A DNA stretch of 64,000 bases from Candidatus Fukatsuia endosymbiont of Tuberolachnus salignus (GCF_964030845.1 NZ_OZ034983.1:248001-312000); one strand, 5' to 3'. Positions 41,721 to 52,847 are shown, numbered from the stretch's first letter. The notes: generated by a model not told the origin, from the letters alone. Program-made: numbers and translations.

Positions 41721-44700
41721 ATGGAATTACAAACCGTACAATACTTAGATGTCGCTCGACAATTGGGCGATATAAAAATAGATAAATCTGAATATGATAA
41801 AAAAGAGAATTATTACAAATTTATTACAGCTCGTAATCAATATTTAAATTTAACTACCTCCTCAACGCCATCAAATAAAGTCGAACCAGCACAATTAGAT
41901 GAAACTTCGCTGCTATTAAAAATGATGTTTTATCTTGACAAGTGGGTTGCGATTAATAACAACAAAGGGGAAAGACGGTATAACCCTTTTTTAGCGCAAA
42001 TACTTTTAGCTCGTAAAAATACTATTATGGAAACTGTACCTAAAACAATACATTTTATCTGTCTCTGTACAATGACAGATATTCAACGGGATTACATTAA
42101 TCTTTGGTTGAAAAATAATCCAGACTACTTGGTAAAGATCTGGACAGATGACGATAGCCTTCTCGTGCAAAAACTTGTTACATGTATACAAGAAAAGGCT
42201 GCAAAAGAAACATTAATGTATTTTTTACCTAGAAACTTTAATAATTTTCAAGAAACGATAAAGATTTTCTTAAAATTTAAAAGCAAAGGAAACACATACT
42301 ATACGAATGAAACTAATCAAGAAAAAAATGAAATTGAGTTTTTCGATGAGTATTTTTATAATAACCCATTAAATACAGAATTTAATAAAACCATCACTAC
42401 TCTTATTGATGTTAGTATTGAACTTAGAGAAGGGCATCTTAATTTTGATATCATTGAAATGACATACCCAGAAGAGATGGAAGTTATAAAACGTACTTTT
42501 ATTCGACAGAAATACAATTCTTTCTCGCAAAGATTCTTTTATTGGCAAGAAAAATTCTATCGTTATTTCTTGAACGAAAAAGAAAAAGGTGATGTATGCT
42601 TTGATCAATGTGTAATAGATTTTTGTATAAAAAATGGTTTAGAAGAACGTGAAAATTTGGAGAAAGAGCGCACAAAGAATAGAGCAATATTCACAAAAAT
42701 GCGTGATTATCTCAAAGCAGCCAACCCAGAAAATAATATTGAGTTAATATATAAAAATCCTGATGGTAATTTTCAGTCAAATTATTTAAATGAATTACGA
42801 GGAAATCTATCTGCCGCTAGTGGCATATTTGCGTTAAACGTTTTAATCAGTGAGGGTGGCATTTATTTAGGTACTGATTTACTGCCTGCCATTAATGAAA
42901 ACCTATTTGTGGATTTAATCGATAAAACGCCAGATGATCCTAACGGCACGCTGAGCCAAACTATTATTTCAAGGATTATTCTTGATGAGCTTGGCAACGA
43001 TGGACAAATGCCAGGGCGCACAGAAGCTCTAGTGAAATCTTATCAACTCGATAAGATCGATCCTCAAATAGAGAGTTCAATAAAAAATATAATCATAGAA
43101 GCAAAACAAAGGAAGATCCCTCTATTTATGGGACTTGATGAAATTAAAGTAGATCCCTATTTCCAATCATCATATGCTGATGGCAATGTGAAGATGCTAA
43201 TAGCGTCAGTTAAAGAAGGAGAAAATAATCAATTTATTAGCAAATTATTAAATAATTGGATTGAGACATATCGAATAATTTTACAGCACGGGATCCACGC
43301 GATACAACTATCGGTGCCTAATTCACTAAGAAATGCGATTACTAGCACCCAAGAAGCATTTGCAAGAAAGAATTTAAAGGTCAATGCCAAGGCACTCATA
43401 CATTATCACTGGGATATTTTGAGTCAATATGAACAAGCCATTCCCGAATTATTAGGTACTCCTGCTTATGATTGTGTCTATTCTCAGTTACTAAAAGAAC
43501 TGTTAAATAGTGAAAGTGTGGAAACACAAACTATCGATTTTTACTCCTTTCAAAAAAAAGTGACTCCCTCCTTTAACTCTGCAACTTTTTTGACTGAAGA
43601 AGCCACTCAATCTCATCTGATGGGTGCTCAAAGATACCTTAAGCCGTTTATTAATAGTCCTCAATATGTAGGTCAATGCATAATACAACTCAAAGATGAT
43701 GTGATAAGTGAAAAAACAGCCAAATTTTTATATAACAACAATAGCGATATAAGTGAATGGTATCGTTACGATGAAGAAACAAAACGGTTAATACCTCAAT
43801 CTGTAGGTACACAGATTGATTCGCAGCAGGAAAAGTGCCTTATTTGGGTGGGAAACGGCTACCCCATAGCTATTATTGATGCCATTAATTTTTTACAGTT
43901 AACACAGCAGATCCTATTAAAAAATAATTTTCATGTAGAACAAATGACCTTAATTGCTTGCCAACCTAGAAGAACGGGACCCATTGCCGGTGTGGGAAAT
44001 AAAACACTCTCCATTGAAGGGCTTTTTCATGCTTGCGAAAACAGTAAACCCAAGATAAACATCAAACGCATTGTTGCACAAGAAAGCTTATTTATGGTCG
44101 ATATGATGGGTCGCCAATGGAAAGGAAGCCTGTTTGTAAATGGCATAAGCACAGGGGTAAAAAGAGAGATCGATTGGCGTATTGTGACAGAAAACGACAG
44201 TGAAGTGATCGCGACCTTCTCAGGAGATAAGCCGCAAGGCGCCTACACATACACAATACCGAGACTGGGTACAAGTGTATTAACACGTAATAGGGTTATC
44301 TCTGAATCGAATAAAGCTGCCTTCGGATTGGGTTCGGTAATAGAAACCCCACTTGTTAACCCTGGGAGATTGCCACCTTGGAAGAATAATCCTGCTAAAT
44401 TAGATGGATGGATAGAGCAAACAATGGCTGAAAGGATCTCACAGGATCTAAAGAATGGTGTTGTTGTTATGGCCGCTGAGAGCATAGTATTAGTGGCGGC
44501 TATGTGTGAATCTATTCATGAGCTGATTATCAGTGATCCTCACCTTGCCAGAATTAAAACACTTATGCAGGTATTAGAACGCAGTTTGGAGGTCAATACT
44601 TACGTGGATTGGTTTGCATCTCTTGATTTTGCTTGTGGAGAAAAGCAGTTCAATCATCTTATTAACGCGCTCTTTACAACACCCAACGAGCTTGATCGCG

Positions 44701-47249
44701 CCTTTAGGCGTCTTCAATGGCGAGTGTGTCACAAGCGTTTTACTTTTTTCAATTTAAGTCTGAGTGAAAAGGATAACGCTAAGCGTATACGCCGAGGAAT
44801 GAAGAGCAAAACCACCATTCAGGCCATTTTTTTAGGCAGTATTGAGGAGGCTTTATTACCTGGGATGGAGATTGATGCCGACGATTCAACTCAACTTGCA
44901 CAGGTTGCAAACAAGGTAACAAATCTCAATGCTAACTTTAGCGATCTCGTTAATGATTTGGAAAATGCAGATAACGCCCCGCGTTCATTACCTAAACTTT
45001 ATACTTATTCTCTGTATGATCCTGAACGTAGTTTAATAGGAAATGTTGAGACAGTATTCGAAAAAAGTAATTTTAACATTGACTATATACATAGGTTACT
45101 GCAATTCGCTTGGAATAAAAATAAATTGTCTTTGAGCTTTGCAGACACTGCCCAATATACTAAGAGACAAGCATGGAGGCGTGCGAATTTGCACGCTTCA
45201 CAGGGAAAACACAAGAAATTAGCCATGAATGAATGGCGGCTATTATTAGCGAGTATAAAATACAAGACGATAGATGAAAACTATATAATTAGCCAACTGA
45301 ATACTACGCGTCATAATACAATCGACGTCAGTGCTAAAGATCTTTCTTTTGCACGCATGATGTTATATTTGAATAAAAATTTACAGCTCGTTGAAACTAA
45401 CCGTGTATTGAAAAGAAAAAAACGGCCCATCGCACGATCAGTGGGAAGTATGGGTGGAGCAGGTGGTATAGGAGGTACATCTGATTCCTTTTCTTCTTTA
45501 TGGCATTTTTTTATCGATTTTACTTCTACGTCAGATCTGGAAAAAAAGGAAGAAGAAATACCCGTAAACAAAAAAGTGCATTCTTGGGTATCTTTGTTGT
45601 CAGATTTTATCAATGTAATGAGTCTTCCATCCACTGTTATTGACGGAGGGGATAGACTATTAGAAAGTGCTATTAATACCAGCTGGCTTTATGAAAAATG
45701 CAAAACTCCCATCAATACTTTGTGGAATGTTCTTTATCAAGCTGCCAATTCTGAAAAAAATAAATGGTTTAATGATATTGCAACAAAAACAGGTCAGGGG
45801 CTGGGTGTTATTAGCCTTTTATTTGATGCTTATGAATACCACGAAGCCCAAAATCATCATCAACGTAGTCTCGCCGTAACAAAAGCTACCTTTGATGGAG
45901 CAAGCCTTGCTTGGGGCATAGCTGCTGAGAATATTATGCAATCTTCAGCGGAGTTCCCCCCGTTATTGATTGTCATTATAGCAAGTTATTCATTGTCTAA
46001 AATAAGTCAAGCCATTGGTAATGACATAGAGATAATGTTTGATAATATAACACGTGCAAGACTCTGTGGCGTTGAATTTAACCAATTGAAAAATGGATTT
46101 GAAAAAGGGGGATTTACTGTAATAAACGATACGTTAATGCCTTGTAAAGGCTCTGTGATTAAAACAATTAATCTGGAAAATACCAGAAAACCTTTTGTCG
46201 TATTTGATGATATCGGTGTACAAATGCGTAAAAAAACGGATCAAGGAGAAGACTTTATTGTCGACAGTAATGATCCGGCGGCTTATATTAACCTCCGTGA
46301 ACTGAACGGTGTGGCGTTGGATCAATCTATAGACATAACAGGTCTTCCATCGTTCAATCAACCAGCATTAAAAAAACTGGTCTTACCTATGTCCCCTAAA
46401 ATAAAAATTGATCCTGTATATACTGAAACAGATCTTATAAAATGGAGAGGTGATACTGAATTTGATGCCATGCGTTATTTTTCTAGCAGAGAGTCCAAAT
46501 TTATATTTGAATTTTATAAAGAAAATTCTTTTATCGATCCAATTAAAAATTTTTTGGGTACAAACTGGATGGCAATAACAAACCTGAACTATCGTTATCA
46601 GAAAAACAATGTAAATGTTTATTTAGGTAATGACGATTATAAACTAATAGCACCAGGAATCGAAAAGAATGAAAGAACAGATGATTCTCTTTATAGAAAA
46701 TATCTGCACTATAAACTTTATGGTCCTACTAAAGGTAAAGCCACTATCTTTATACTATTAAATAGAGGGCAGTCTGATATCACCATTGCGCGTAGTAATC
46801 CCAGTATAACCTGGATTATTGGGGCTTATCATGAAAATTTTCGTGATACAAAGGTGGAGCCTATCTCTAATGGTTGTAAAATTTTCAGAACAGTGCCTAA
46901 TGCATCGGGTGAAACAGATGATGCTATTTACATAAATATTGACGACAGAGATAACACTAAGCTTACTTTTCATCTTTCTATTGGAGTTGGCACGATAGAT
47001 TTTAAAGGTAGTACAACACATTCTGTTGGTAAGCTAATTGTCCGAGAGTTTAATGCGACAATATTTAAAACTCAATTGACTCCTCAAATTATTGATTTTC
47101 TCGATGGGGATAGACGTATAAGAAATATGGACGAAGCATCACGTATGCCACAAATGGTAAGAGCCTATCTTGAGGAAATGACAAAAGATTCGGCAAAAGT
47201 GTTGAAATATATCCCGGTAAAAAACCTGGCTATTTTCGGTAATGAATAA
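41721..47249 (+). CDS. Large clostridial-type toxin homologue (TcdA/TcdB family), first segment
   Basis: The 1,842-residue product has an order like TcdB. Residues about 105-560 resemble the glycosyltransferase (GT44): PKTIHFIC at 107-114 and NLSAASGIF to IYLGTDLLP around 364-390. Residues about 675-800 resemble the C80 autoprotease: CIIQLKDDVIS, LIWVGNGY and TLIACQ with Cys747. About 1290-1470 resembles the pore-forming region, with hydrophobic PLLIVIIASYSLS and GFEKGGFTVINDTLMP. Key residues are changed: by my recall of TcdB, W102, D270, R273 and D286 become Cys114, Gly368, Ala371 and Gly384 (D288 is kept as Asp386), and H653 becomes Asn712. The frame ends at TAA but continues in phase. AT-rich, hence probably acquired. 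Confidence 0.85.
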   Translation: MELQTVQYLDVARQLGDIKIDKSEYDKKENYYKFITARNQYLNLTTSSTPSNKVEPAQLDETSLLLKMMFYLDKWVAINNNKGERRYNPFLAQILLARKNTIMETVPKTIHFICLCTMTDIQRDYINLWLKNNPDYLVKIWTDDDSLLVQKLVTCIQEKAAKETLMYFLPRNFNNFQETIKIFLKFKSKGNTYYTNETNQEKNEIEFFDEYFYNNPLNTEFNKTITTLIDVSIELREGHLNFDIIEMTYPEEMEVIKRTFIRQKYNSFSQRFFYWQEKFYRYFLNEKEKGDVCFDQCVIDFCIKNGLEERENLEKERTKNRAIFTKMRDYLKAANPENNIELIYKNPDGNFQSNYLNELRGNLSAASGIFALNVLISEGGIYLGTDLLPAINENLFVDLIDKTPDDPNGTLSQTIISRIILDELGNDGQMPGRTEALVKSYQLDKIDPQIESSIKNIIIEAKQRKIPLFMGLDEIKVDPYFQSSYADGNVKMLIASVKEGENNQFISKLLNNWIETYRIILQHGIHAIQLSVPNSLRNAITSTQEAFARKNLKVNAKALIHYHWDILSQYEQAIPELLGTPAYDCVYSQLLKELLNSESVETQTIDFYSFQKKVTPSFNSATFLTEEATQSHLMGAQRYLKPFINSPQYVGQCIIQLKDDVISEKTAKFLYNNNSDISEWYRYDEETKRLIPQSVGTQIDSQQEKCLIWVGNGYPIAIIDAINFLQLTQQILLKNNFHVEQMTLIACQPRRTGPIAGVGNKTLSIEGLFHACENSKPKINIKRIVAQESLFMVDMMGRQWKGSLFVNGISTGVKREIDWRIVTENDSEVIATFSGDKPQGAYTYTIPRLGTSVLTRNRVISESNKAAFGLGSVIETPLVNPGRLPPWKNNPAKLDGWIEQTMAERISQDLKNGVVVMAAESIVLVAAMCESIHELIISDPHLARIKTLMQVLERSLEVNTYVDWFASLDFACGEKQFNHLINALFTTPNELDRAFRRLQWRVCHKRFTFFNLSLSEKDNAKRIRRGMKSKTTIQAIFLGSIEEALLPGMEIDADDSTQLAQVANKVTNLNANFSDLVNDLENADNAPRSLPKLYTYSLYDPERSLIGNVETVFEKSNFNIDYIHRLLQFAWNKNKLSLSFADTAQYTKRQAWRRANLHASQGKHKKLAMNEWRLLLASIKYKTIDENYIISQLNTTRHNTIDVSAKDLSFARMMLYLNKNLQLVETNRVLKRKKRPIARSVGSMGGAGGIGGTSDSFSSLWHFFIDFTSTSDLEKKEEEIPVNKKVHSWVSLLSDFINVMSLPSTVIDGGDRLLESAINTSWLYEKCKTPINTLWNVLYQAANSEKNKWFNDIATKTGQGLGVISLLFDAYEYHEAQNHHQRSLAVTKATFDGASLAWGIAAENIMQSSAEFPPLLIVIIASYSLSKISQAIGNDIEIMFDNITRARLCGVEFNQLKNGFEKGGFTVINDTLMPCKGSVIKTINLENTRKPFVVFDDIGVQMRKKTDQGEDFIVDSNDPAAYINLRELNGVALDQSIDITGLPSFNQPALKKLVLPMSPKIKIDPVYTETDLIKWRGDTEFDAMRYFSSRESKFIFEFYKENSFIDPIKNFLGTNWMAITNLNYRYQKNNVNVYLGNDDYKLIAPGIEKNERTDDSLYRKYLHYKLYGPTKGKATIFILLNRGQSDITIARSNPSITWIIGAYHENFRDTKVEPISNGCKIFRTVPNASGETDDAIYINIDDRDNTKLTFHLSIGVGTIDFKGSTTHSVGKLIVREFNATIFKTQLTPQIIDFLDGDRRIRNMDEASRMPQMVRAYLEEMTKDSAKVLKYIPVKNLAIFGNE

Positions 47250-47270
47250 AGCAACAATGTTTATTATTCT

Positions 47271-48314
47271 GTGCAAAGCAAAAATTTCGTTCAGACAGAA
47301 AATAAAGAGGGTACACTTTTCTATAATACTAAACGTAGTCATGTTAAAATACTTTTTTTCAGTGAAATATATATTTGGTTTAAAGGCAATTTATCGATAA
47401 CAGTTGATGGTGTTGAACAAGTCTATAACGATCTTTTCTGGGTATCAGATATCTCAAATAAAACGCTAAAACAAGTTTACCTTCCATTTTGTCATCTTCC
47501 TGATAGTGTTATTCAAGGACAAGTTGCGTATCCTTCTCCATCAAAGATAATAACATTCACCAACCAAAAAAATATCGATAGATTTATCTTCTTTGAACAG
47601 TCCTATAGCTATAAACAAGAAAATCATGTATTACAAATGATTTTGCAATATAAAATTGACACCAAATACCCTGAAAAAGGATTAATATTCACAGAGGCAC
47701 GTGATTTACCCGTAAATTTAGCTACACAACTCATTCAAACCAAGGAATTAGTGACTCTTAGCGATTTCATGAAAAACAATGCCAATTCAAACTACACAAC
47801 AGTCTCTCCACAAATAATTGATCCATGGGGTCGTACCGGGCTAAATATCATTCCCCTATTCAATCCTAAAACAGAGACTACTCTATCTATTGGCCGGCGC
47901 TTAGTATGGTCATCGGAGTACAACCCTATTGCAAAGGGTAATATCAACGCGACCTTACCCAATGAAATAGCTAATAATTCAGAATATTTAGTTAGCTATG
48001 CAGGAACGACAAAGATCGTTATAGATGAAGAAGCGGCCATAGCAATCAATACACCCGTTAGTGTCAAACATTACCATTTTTGGAGTATTATGGATAAGGA
48101 TGAGAAATTCGTAAAACTCTATGTTCAACAGGATAAAAATTCTTCTACAGAAATTAATTTGAGTCATTTTAATATTCATAATAACAACGTGTTAAGTATA
48201 AATGATACGATTATTTATACTACGAGTGGTTTTCTGTATGGTTTGTACGATAATCAGAATATTCTATTTGTGGGGGTCGAAGAAAATTGGTTAGTCAAAC
48301 ACAATCATTGGTAG
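47271..48314 (+). pseudogene. Toxin reading frame, second segment
   Basis: This 347-codon stretch is in the same frame as the preceding toxin segment, separated only by the TAA at 47247. The GTG at 47271 lacks a Shine-Dalgarno, so it is better read as the continuation of one long gene than as a separate gene. It has β-rich segments (KITFFSEI-like strands, YLVSYAGTTKIVIDEE) fitting the delivery region after the pore domain. No repeats of the CROP type are seen. It ends at TAG 48312-48314. Confidence 0.7.
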
Positions 48315-48353
48315 ATTTATTTTTCTCAATATATCGAGGAACTGACAAGAAGT

Positions 48354-49724
48354 ATGGACGGTTATATTCAGTTTCAAGTAGGACAAACGAAACCTATTCA
48401 CATCTCCTCTCATTTGACATTTTCCGGTTTGCGACAGAATGATGGCTTAAAGCCGTTGGCTGCCTGGTATGATTGTGCTAGCCAACAGTTTATTTTTTGT
48501 AAAAGCGAAAATAGCCAAAAACTTAGTTATCTAGGGATGACTAATAATAGTCAAGGTGCCTGGATTAAGGATGTCACCAGCAACAACAGAAACGAAATAG
48601 GTTATGTAGATGGAATAACCATCGATGAATTACATACCCTTTTGCAAGGGATTGTATTTAACGACAAATTATCATCGCACCATTTGATCAAATTTACTGG
48701 CAATACAATATCAGATATGCCGACTTCTTTTTCCCATATCAATTCAGATGGCGAAGGGCATCTAAAAGGTACTACTGTTGAAGGACTTCTTTTGGATATT
48801 GAAAGAATAGGCAGCGAATTTAAAACTATTTTACTTGCCGTCACCCCTGATTTTACTCGCAAGTACCCAAGTAATCATGCGCTAGAAACGGGTTTAACAG
48901 AATGCATAAAGAACTATCAATGCTATGAAATAGTTAAAGTTATACTAGAAAATAATGAATGTGGTTGGTATGAGCCGACATCAGAAAAACTTTTTATGCC
49001 TTTTGGGACACACAAGTTAGATATTTACCTTGGCTTTAACCGTCAAGAACAATGTGTGTATTTTATGGAGAAAAATGAAAACGATCAGAACTTAATAAAG
49101 ATAAATAAAAATAGAATAAGGCAAGATTTTCAGGTAGATATTGTGCATGAAGTAGGTTCACTGTATGAAAGATTCAGATTTAATTCTATACTCGTTTTAA
49201 ATAGTAGTAAGCTTTCAGTGCTAAGCACTGTTGAACATGTCAACATTGATGCACCTGCTTTACTGATTACGACACCCATTGAGCAAACGAGAACCGAATC
49301 CTTCACTTTTCAGATTGAGAAGTTTCGTTATCCAGTGATATACCTGGATCACTCAAGCTGGGGCGCGGTGCAATGCATCATGCCTGGCACACCAGAAGCA
49401 GTGTTGCTTTCAAAAAAATATCGGTTTCTTCTTTTATTTGTCAGAAAAAATCTATTAGTGATTAATTATTCTTTCTTCCCGTTACGTAATAGGCCGGATA
49501 AACGCATTAAACTCATATTCAAAGGCATCAAAGTGCCTGCCAAAGGTTTATCGGAGTATTATATTTCCGCTCCTAGAGAGAGTAACCTTACTGAGGTTAA
49601 GGCTGTTACTCTTGTTGATGTCATCCTCACAATTGATAAATTGACAGAATACTACACCGAGCAGACAGGGGGTGCTACGCAAGATGGGCATGCTCTTATT
49701 CCCTGCCCTCCTCTGGAGGCATAA
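48354..49724 (+). pseudogene. Toxin reading frame, third segment (C-terminus)
   Basis: Still in the same frame as 41721-47249 and 47271-48314; the codons between the TAG at 48312 and the ATG at 48354 are open. The 456-residue stretch is β-rich and soluble and ends in a normal TAA 49722-49724, right at the glpD stop. A purine-rich GAGGA lies about 15 bases before the ATG, so separate translation cannot be excluded. Together the three segments give about 2,665 sense codons, near the length of TcdB (2,366) and TcdA (2,710). Confidence 0.7.
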
Positions 49725-51209
49725 TCAGAGTCCGTTCTGTGACAACCACGCCTGGACTCGCTGTTTCTGAGCATCATCAAGACACATACCCAACTTGGTG
49801 CGTCGCCAGATCACATCGTCGAGCTCAGTTACCCACTCTTTTCTGATCAGATAGCGTAGTTCAGCTTCATATAAATCATGACCAAAATGTTCACCCAAAT
49901 CGGCAAGGTCATGAGTATCAGCCAAAATCAACTCGCTATGGCTACCATAGGTGTAGGCATAACGTTGTGCCAATGCCTGTGGCAACCACTTGAAGCGATC
50001 TCCCAATTGCATAGTATAACTGTCGCGATTACCGTTAATATCGCCCCCTGGCAGCTTACTATGCTTAGTCCAGGCTGAACCCATTTCGGGGTAATAAATG
50101 CGCAGTTTTTCTAACGCATGCTCTGCCAGCTTGCGGTAAGTGGTCAATTTTCCGCCAAAAACTGACAACAGTGGAGTGGCAGTTTGCTCATCGGTAATAT
50201 CCAGGGTGTAATCACGTGTCACCACCTGAGGTGAATCAGATTCATCGTCACACAACGGACGAACGCCAGAATAAGTCCAAACAATATCAGCACGCCCGAA
50301 TTGTTTGATAAAGTGATCGTTATACACTTTCAGTAAGTAATCGATTTCTTGATCATCAATTTCTACTTTTTCTATATCGCCATGATATTCCACATCTGTA
50401 GTACCGATGATGGAATATTTATCCAACCACGGAATAACAAACACAATTCTCTGATCTTCATTTTGCAGGATATAGGCTTGTGGCTGATTATGCACACGTG
50501 GTAACACAATATGACTGCCTTTAATCAGGCGAATACCATAAGGTGATTTCAGTTGCAGACCTTCATCAAAGAACTGTTTCACCCAGGGACCGGTAGCATT
50601 AACCAGCCCTTTAGCCTTCCAACTCAAAGTAGAGCCGTTTTTTGTGTCAACGGCTTCAACCCTCCATTGACCCTGTTCACGCCATGCACGAGTGACTTTG
50701 GTTCGCGTACGCACTTCACCATGATGTTGCACCACAGCCTGAGCATTTAACACCACTAAACGAGCGTCATCAACCCAACAATCTGAATATTCGAATCCGC
50801 GCACTAACTTCGGTTTTAACACCGATTCTGAGCCAAAACGAAGGCTTTGACTGGCAGGTAAACTGGAGCGTTTACCTAAATGATCATAAAGGAATAGACC
50901 AGCACGGATCATCCAGGCTGGACGTAGATGAGGTTGATGCGGTAGCCGAAAACGCATTGGGCACGCAATATGGGGTGCCAATTGTAATAATATTTCACGT
51001 TCGGCCAGTGCTTCTCTGACTAGACGAAATTCGTAATGCTCAAGATAACGTAATCCACCGTGGATCAGCTTGGAACTGGCAGAAGAAGTCGCACAAGCCA
51101 AATCTTGGGCTTCAAGTAACAGCACCGATAAACCTCGCCCGGCAGCATCAGCAGCGATACCCGCTCCGTTGATACCTCCACCAATCACAATCAAATCTTT
51201 GGTTTCCAC
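49725..51209 (-). CDS. glpD: Aerobic glycerol-3-phosphate dehydrogenase
   Basis: GlpD is a membrane-associated FAD enzyme that oxidises glycerol-3-phosphate to DHAP and feeds electrons to quinone. The 494-residue protein has the FAD-binding GGGINGAGIAADAAGRG, SSKLIHGGLRYLE, and GTTDVEYHG. Full length against E. coli (501). Its stop abuts the toxin stop, convergent. glpE and glpR, which normally accompany glpG nearby, are absent. Confidence 0.97.
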   Translation of the reverse strand: METKDLIVIGGGINGAGIAADAAGRGLSVLLLEAQDLACATSSASSKLIHGGLRYLEHYEFRLVREALAEREILLQLAPHIACPMRFRLPHQPHLRPAWMIRAGLFLYDHLGKRSSLPASQSLRFGSESVLKPKLVRGFEYSDCWVDDARLVVLNAQAVVQHHGEVRTRTKVTRAWREQGQWRVEAVDTKNGSTLSWKAKGLVNATGPWVKQFFDEGLQLKSPYGIRLIKGSHIVLPRVHNQPQAYILQNEDQRIVFVIPWLDKYSIIGTTDVEYHGDIEKVEIDDQEIDYLLKVYNDHFIKQFGRADIVWTYSGVRPLCDDESDSPQVVTRDYTLDITDEQTATPLLSVFGGKLTTYRKLAEHALEKLRIYYPEMGSAWTKHSKLPGGDINGNRDSYTMQLGDRFKWLPQALAQRYAYTYGSHSELILADTHDLADLGEHFGHDLYEAELRYLIRKEWVTELDDVIWRRTKLGMCLDDAQKQRVQAWLSQNGL

Positions 51210-51313
51210 GTCATCTTCCTTCAGATAGGCGAAACAGTGCGTTCATGCTTGTTTCCACTTAGCATTGTAAACAAAAGCTTAGCAAAGTTCCAATTGCACA
51301 CCCTATTGCTCAA

Positions 51314-51459
51314 TAGACTTCTTGTAAAACGGTCGTTTGTTATGCGAGGCCAAGGGCGCCTGGAGCGCAGTAACTGCGAGGTACATGCGAATACACGAGG
51401 ATTTCGAACGCTAGGTAACGCAGAATTTGCAGCATGTAGTCTTCTTTACAAGAAGTCTA
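51314..51459. repeat. Dispersed palindromic repeat R1, copy F
   Basis: Perfect-looking ends TAGACTTCTTGTAAAAC and TTACAAGAAGTCTA; the interior is R1 in inverted orientation (GCGAATACACGAGGATT, GGTAACGCAGAATTTGCAGC). One of the best preserved copies. It fills the glpD-glpG gap. Confidence 0.88.
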
Positions 51460-51469
51460 ATGATTTGCA

Positions 51470-52312
51470 TCACACCTGCAGATAGGTGCGAGTATCCCAC
51501 AAAGCTATTAGTAAGCCAATCAGCAAACCACAGAGATGAGAGCTATTGGCAATTGACAACGCCAATATATTGAAGAGTCCAACAACCAGCCAGATCACAG
51601 AAAAAACCATCACCCCACGGGGTAAGATAAGGCCAGATCCCGGCACACGTTCTGTAATCAGCCAAACATAACCGATTAAAGCGTAGATCACGCCCGACAA
51701 GCCACCAAAGTTAGCACCGCTAAATAACGATTGACCCCAACCGCTGAATATCGCAGATAAAATAGTTAACACCAGCAATTTACCGCTGCCAAGTTGTTTT
51801 TCTACTTGCCCGGCAAGATACCACCACCACATCAAGTTAAATAAAATATGTAACAGTGAAAAATGTAGCAAAGCATGGGTGATCCAACGCCATAATTGCC
51901 AATATTGGCGACTATTTTTTGGCCACGCCAGCCATGACATGACGGTAGTATCACCCACGAATTGCATCAAAATATAGATGGCACCGCAAAGTAACATGAC
52001 ACTAAGTGTCATGCGGCCTGCTTTATTGCGTACGGTCTGAAGAATCGTTTGTAGAGAAAAAAAACCTTGATAGGGTAAGGTACTATTAAGCGTTCCAGCT
52101 TGCCAACTGGCCGCCTGATAACACGGATTACAGGGATCAAGCAGGAATTGCTTCCATTCAGATTGTACCAGCGGTAGCTTTTGTTCATCGCCTAACCAGA
52201 TTTCTACCTGTTGCGTATTACGGCTAAGGGTCAAGACAACGTTGAAGGTGGTCATATAATCGACAAAAATTTGTGCCAAACGTTGATTAGAGATGGCTGT
52301 CACACGGATCAT
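51470..52312 (-). CDS. glpG: Rhomboid intramembrane protease GlpG
   Basis: GlpG cleaves membrane proteins within the bilayer. The 280-residue protein has an N-terminal cytoplasmic domain (1-90), then six membrane helices with the catalytic Ser in [14 protein letters not shown] and the catalytic His in [13 protein letters not shown], plus the HxxxN-type [10 protein letters not shown]. Length matches E. coli (276). In E. coli it sits between glpE and glpR; both are missing here. Confidence 0.96.
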   Translation of the reverse strand: MIRVTAISNQRLAQIFVDYMTTFNVVLTLSRNTQQVEIWLGDEQKLPLVQSEWKQFLLDPCNPCYQAASWQAGTLNSTLPYQGFFSLQTILQTVRNKAGRMTLSVMLLCGAIYILMQFVGDTTVMSWLAWPKNSRQYWQLWRWITHALLHFSLLHILFNLMWWWYLAGQVEKQLGSGKLLVLTILSAIFSGWGQSLFSGANFGGLSGVIYALIGYVWLITERVPGSGLILPRGVMVFSVIWLVVGLFNILALSIANSSHLCGLLIGLLIALWDTRTYLQV

Positions 52313-52351
52313 AGTGTTAATTAATTGCTCTACAAAAGTTAAGTTAACGAT

Positions 52352-52496
52352 AAGAACCTATTCAAAATCTTCTTAAGCGACGCTTAGACGAGGAAAAAAT
52401 GGGCGAAGAAGCGTGGTTTACATAGAATAAGTGAGCATTTTGAGCCCGTTTTTGACGAAGTATCAGCGAGCATAAAAGATTTCGAATAGGTTCTAA
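52352..52496. repeat. Dispersed palindromic repeat R2, copy d
   Basis: About 145 bp bounded by AAGAACCTATTCAAAATCTT and AAGATTTCGAATAGGTTCT. Inside are GACGAGGAAAAAATGGGCGA and AGTGAGCATTTTGAGC, shared with copies a and e. The short reading frame found in those copies is closed by a stop here. Confidence 0.87.
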
Positions 52497-52748
52497 GGAA
52501 AAACAGCGGTAATTTACCTGTTTTTAGTGGCAATATTCCGCAGAGACTGTAAGTTTTTTATTTATGATAAAAATCAATAGATTAAAAACAAAAAATCACG
52601 ATCAATCGAAATTAAATCAAAATGCCTATTAAATTATCTCGTACCTTAACATTTTACCCGATAACCTAAAAAATCATAGTTTGTATCAGATTTCGTCCTA
52701 CTCACTCTTTCTGCTATCACGATATATGGCTGAACGATATAATAATGA
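52497..52748. other. Non-coding gap with a bidirectional hairpin
   Basis: Near 52500-52526 AAAAACAG and CTGTTTTT flank the perfect small stem GGTAA-T-TTACC, which could end transcription in either direction. The rest is AT-rich without a gene and leads into the IS630 left end. Confidence 0.45.
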
Positions 52749-52847
52749 TTATGCACTATATTGAGAGAATAAGGCGTCAAGGCTGCAATTTAAGTCCCTT
52801 CTTTTGCTTTTGGCTTGTGCCCATTGATGTTCAATGGGATTGAGAGC

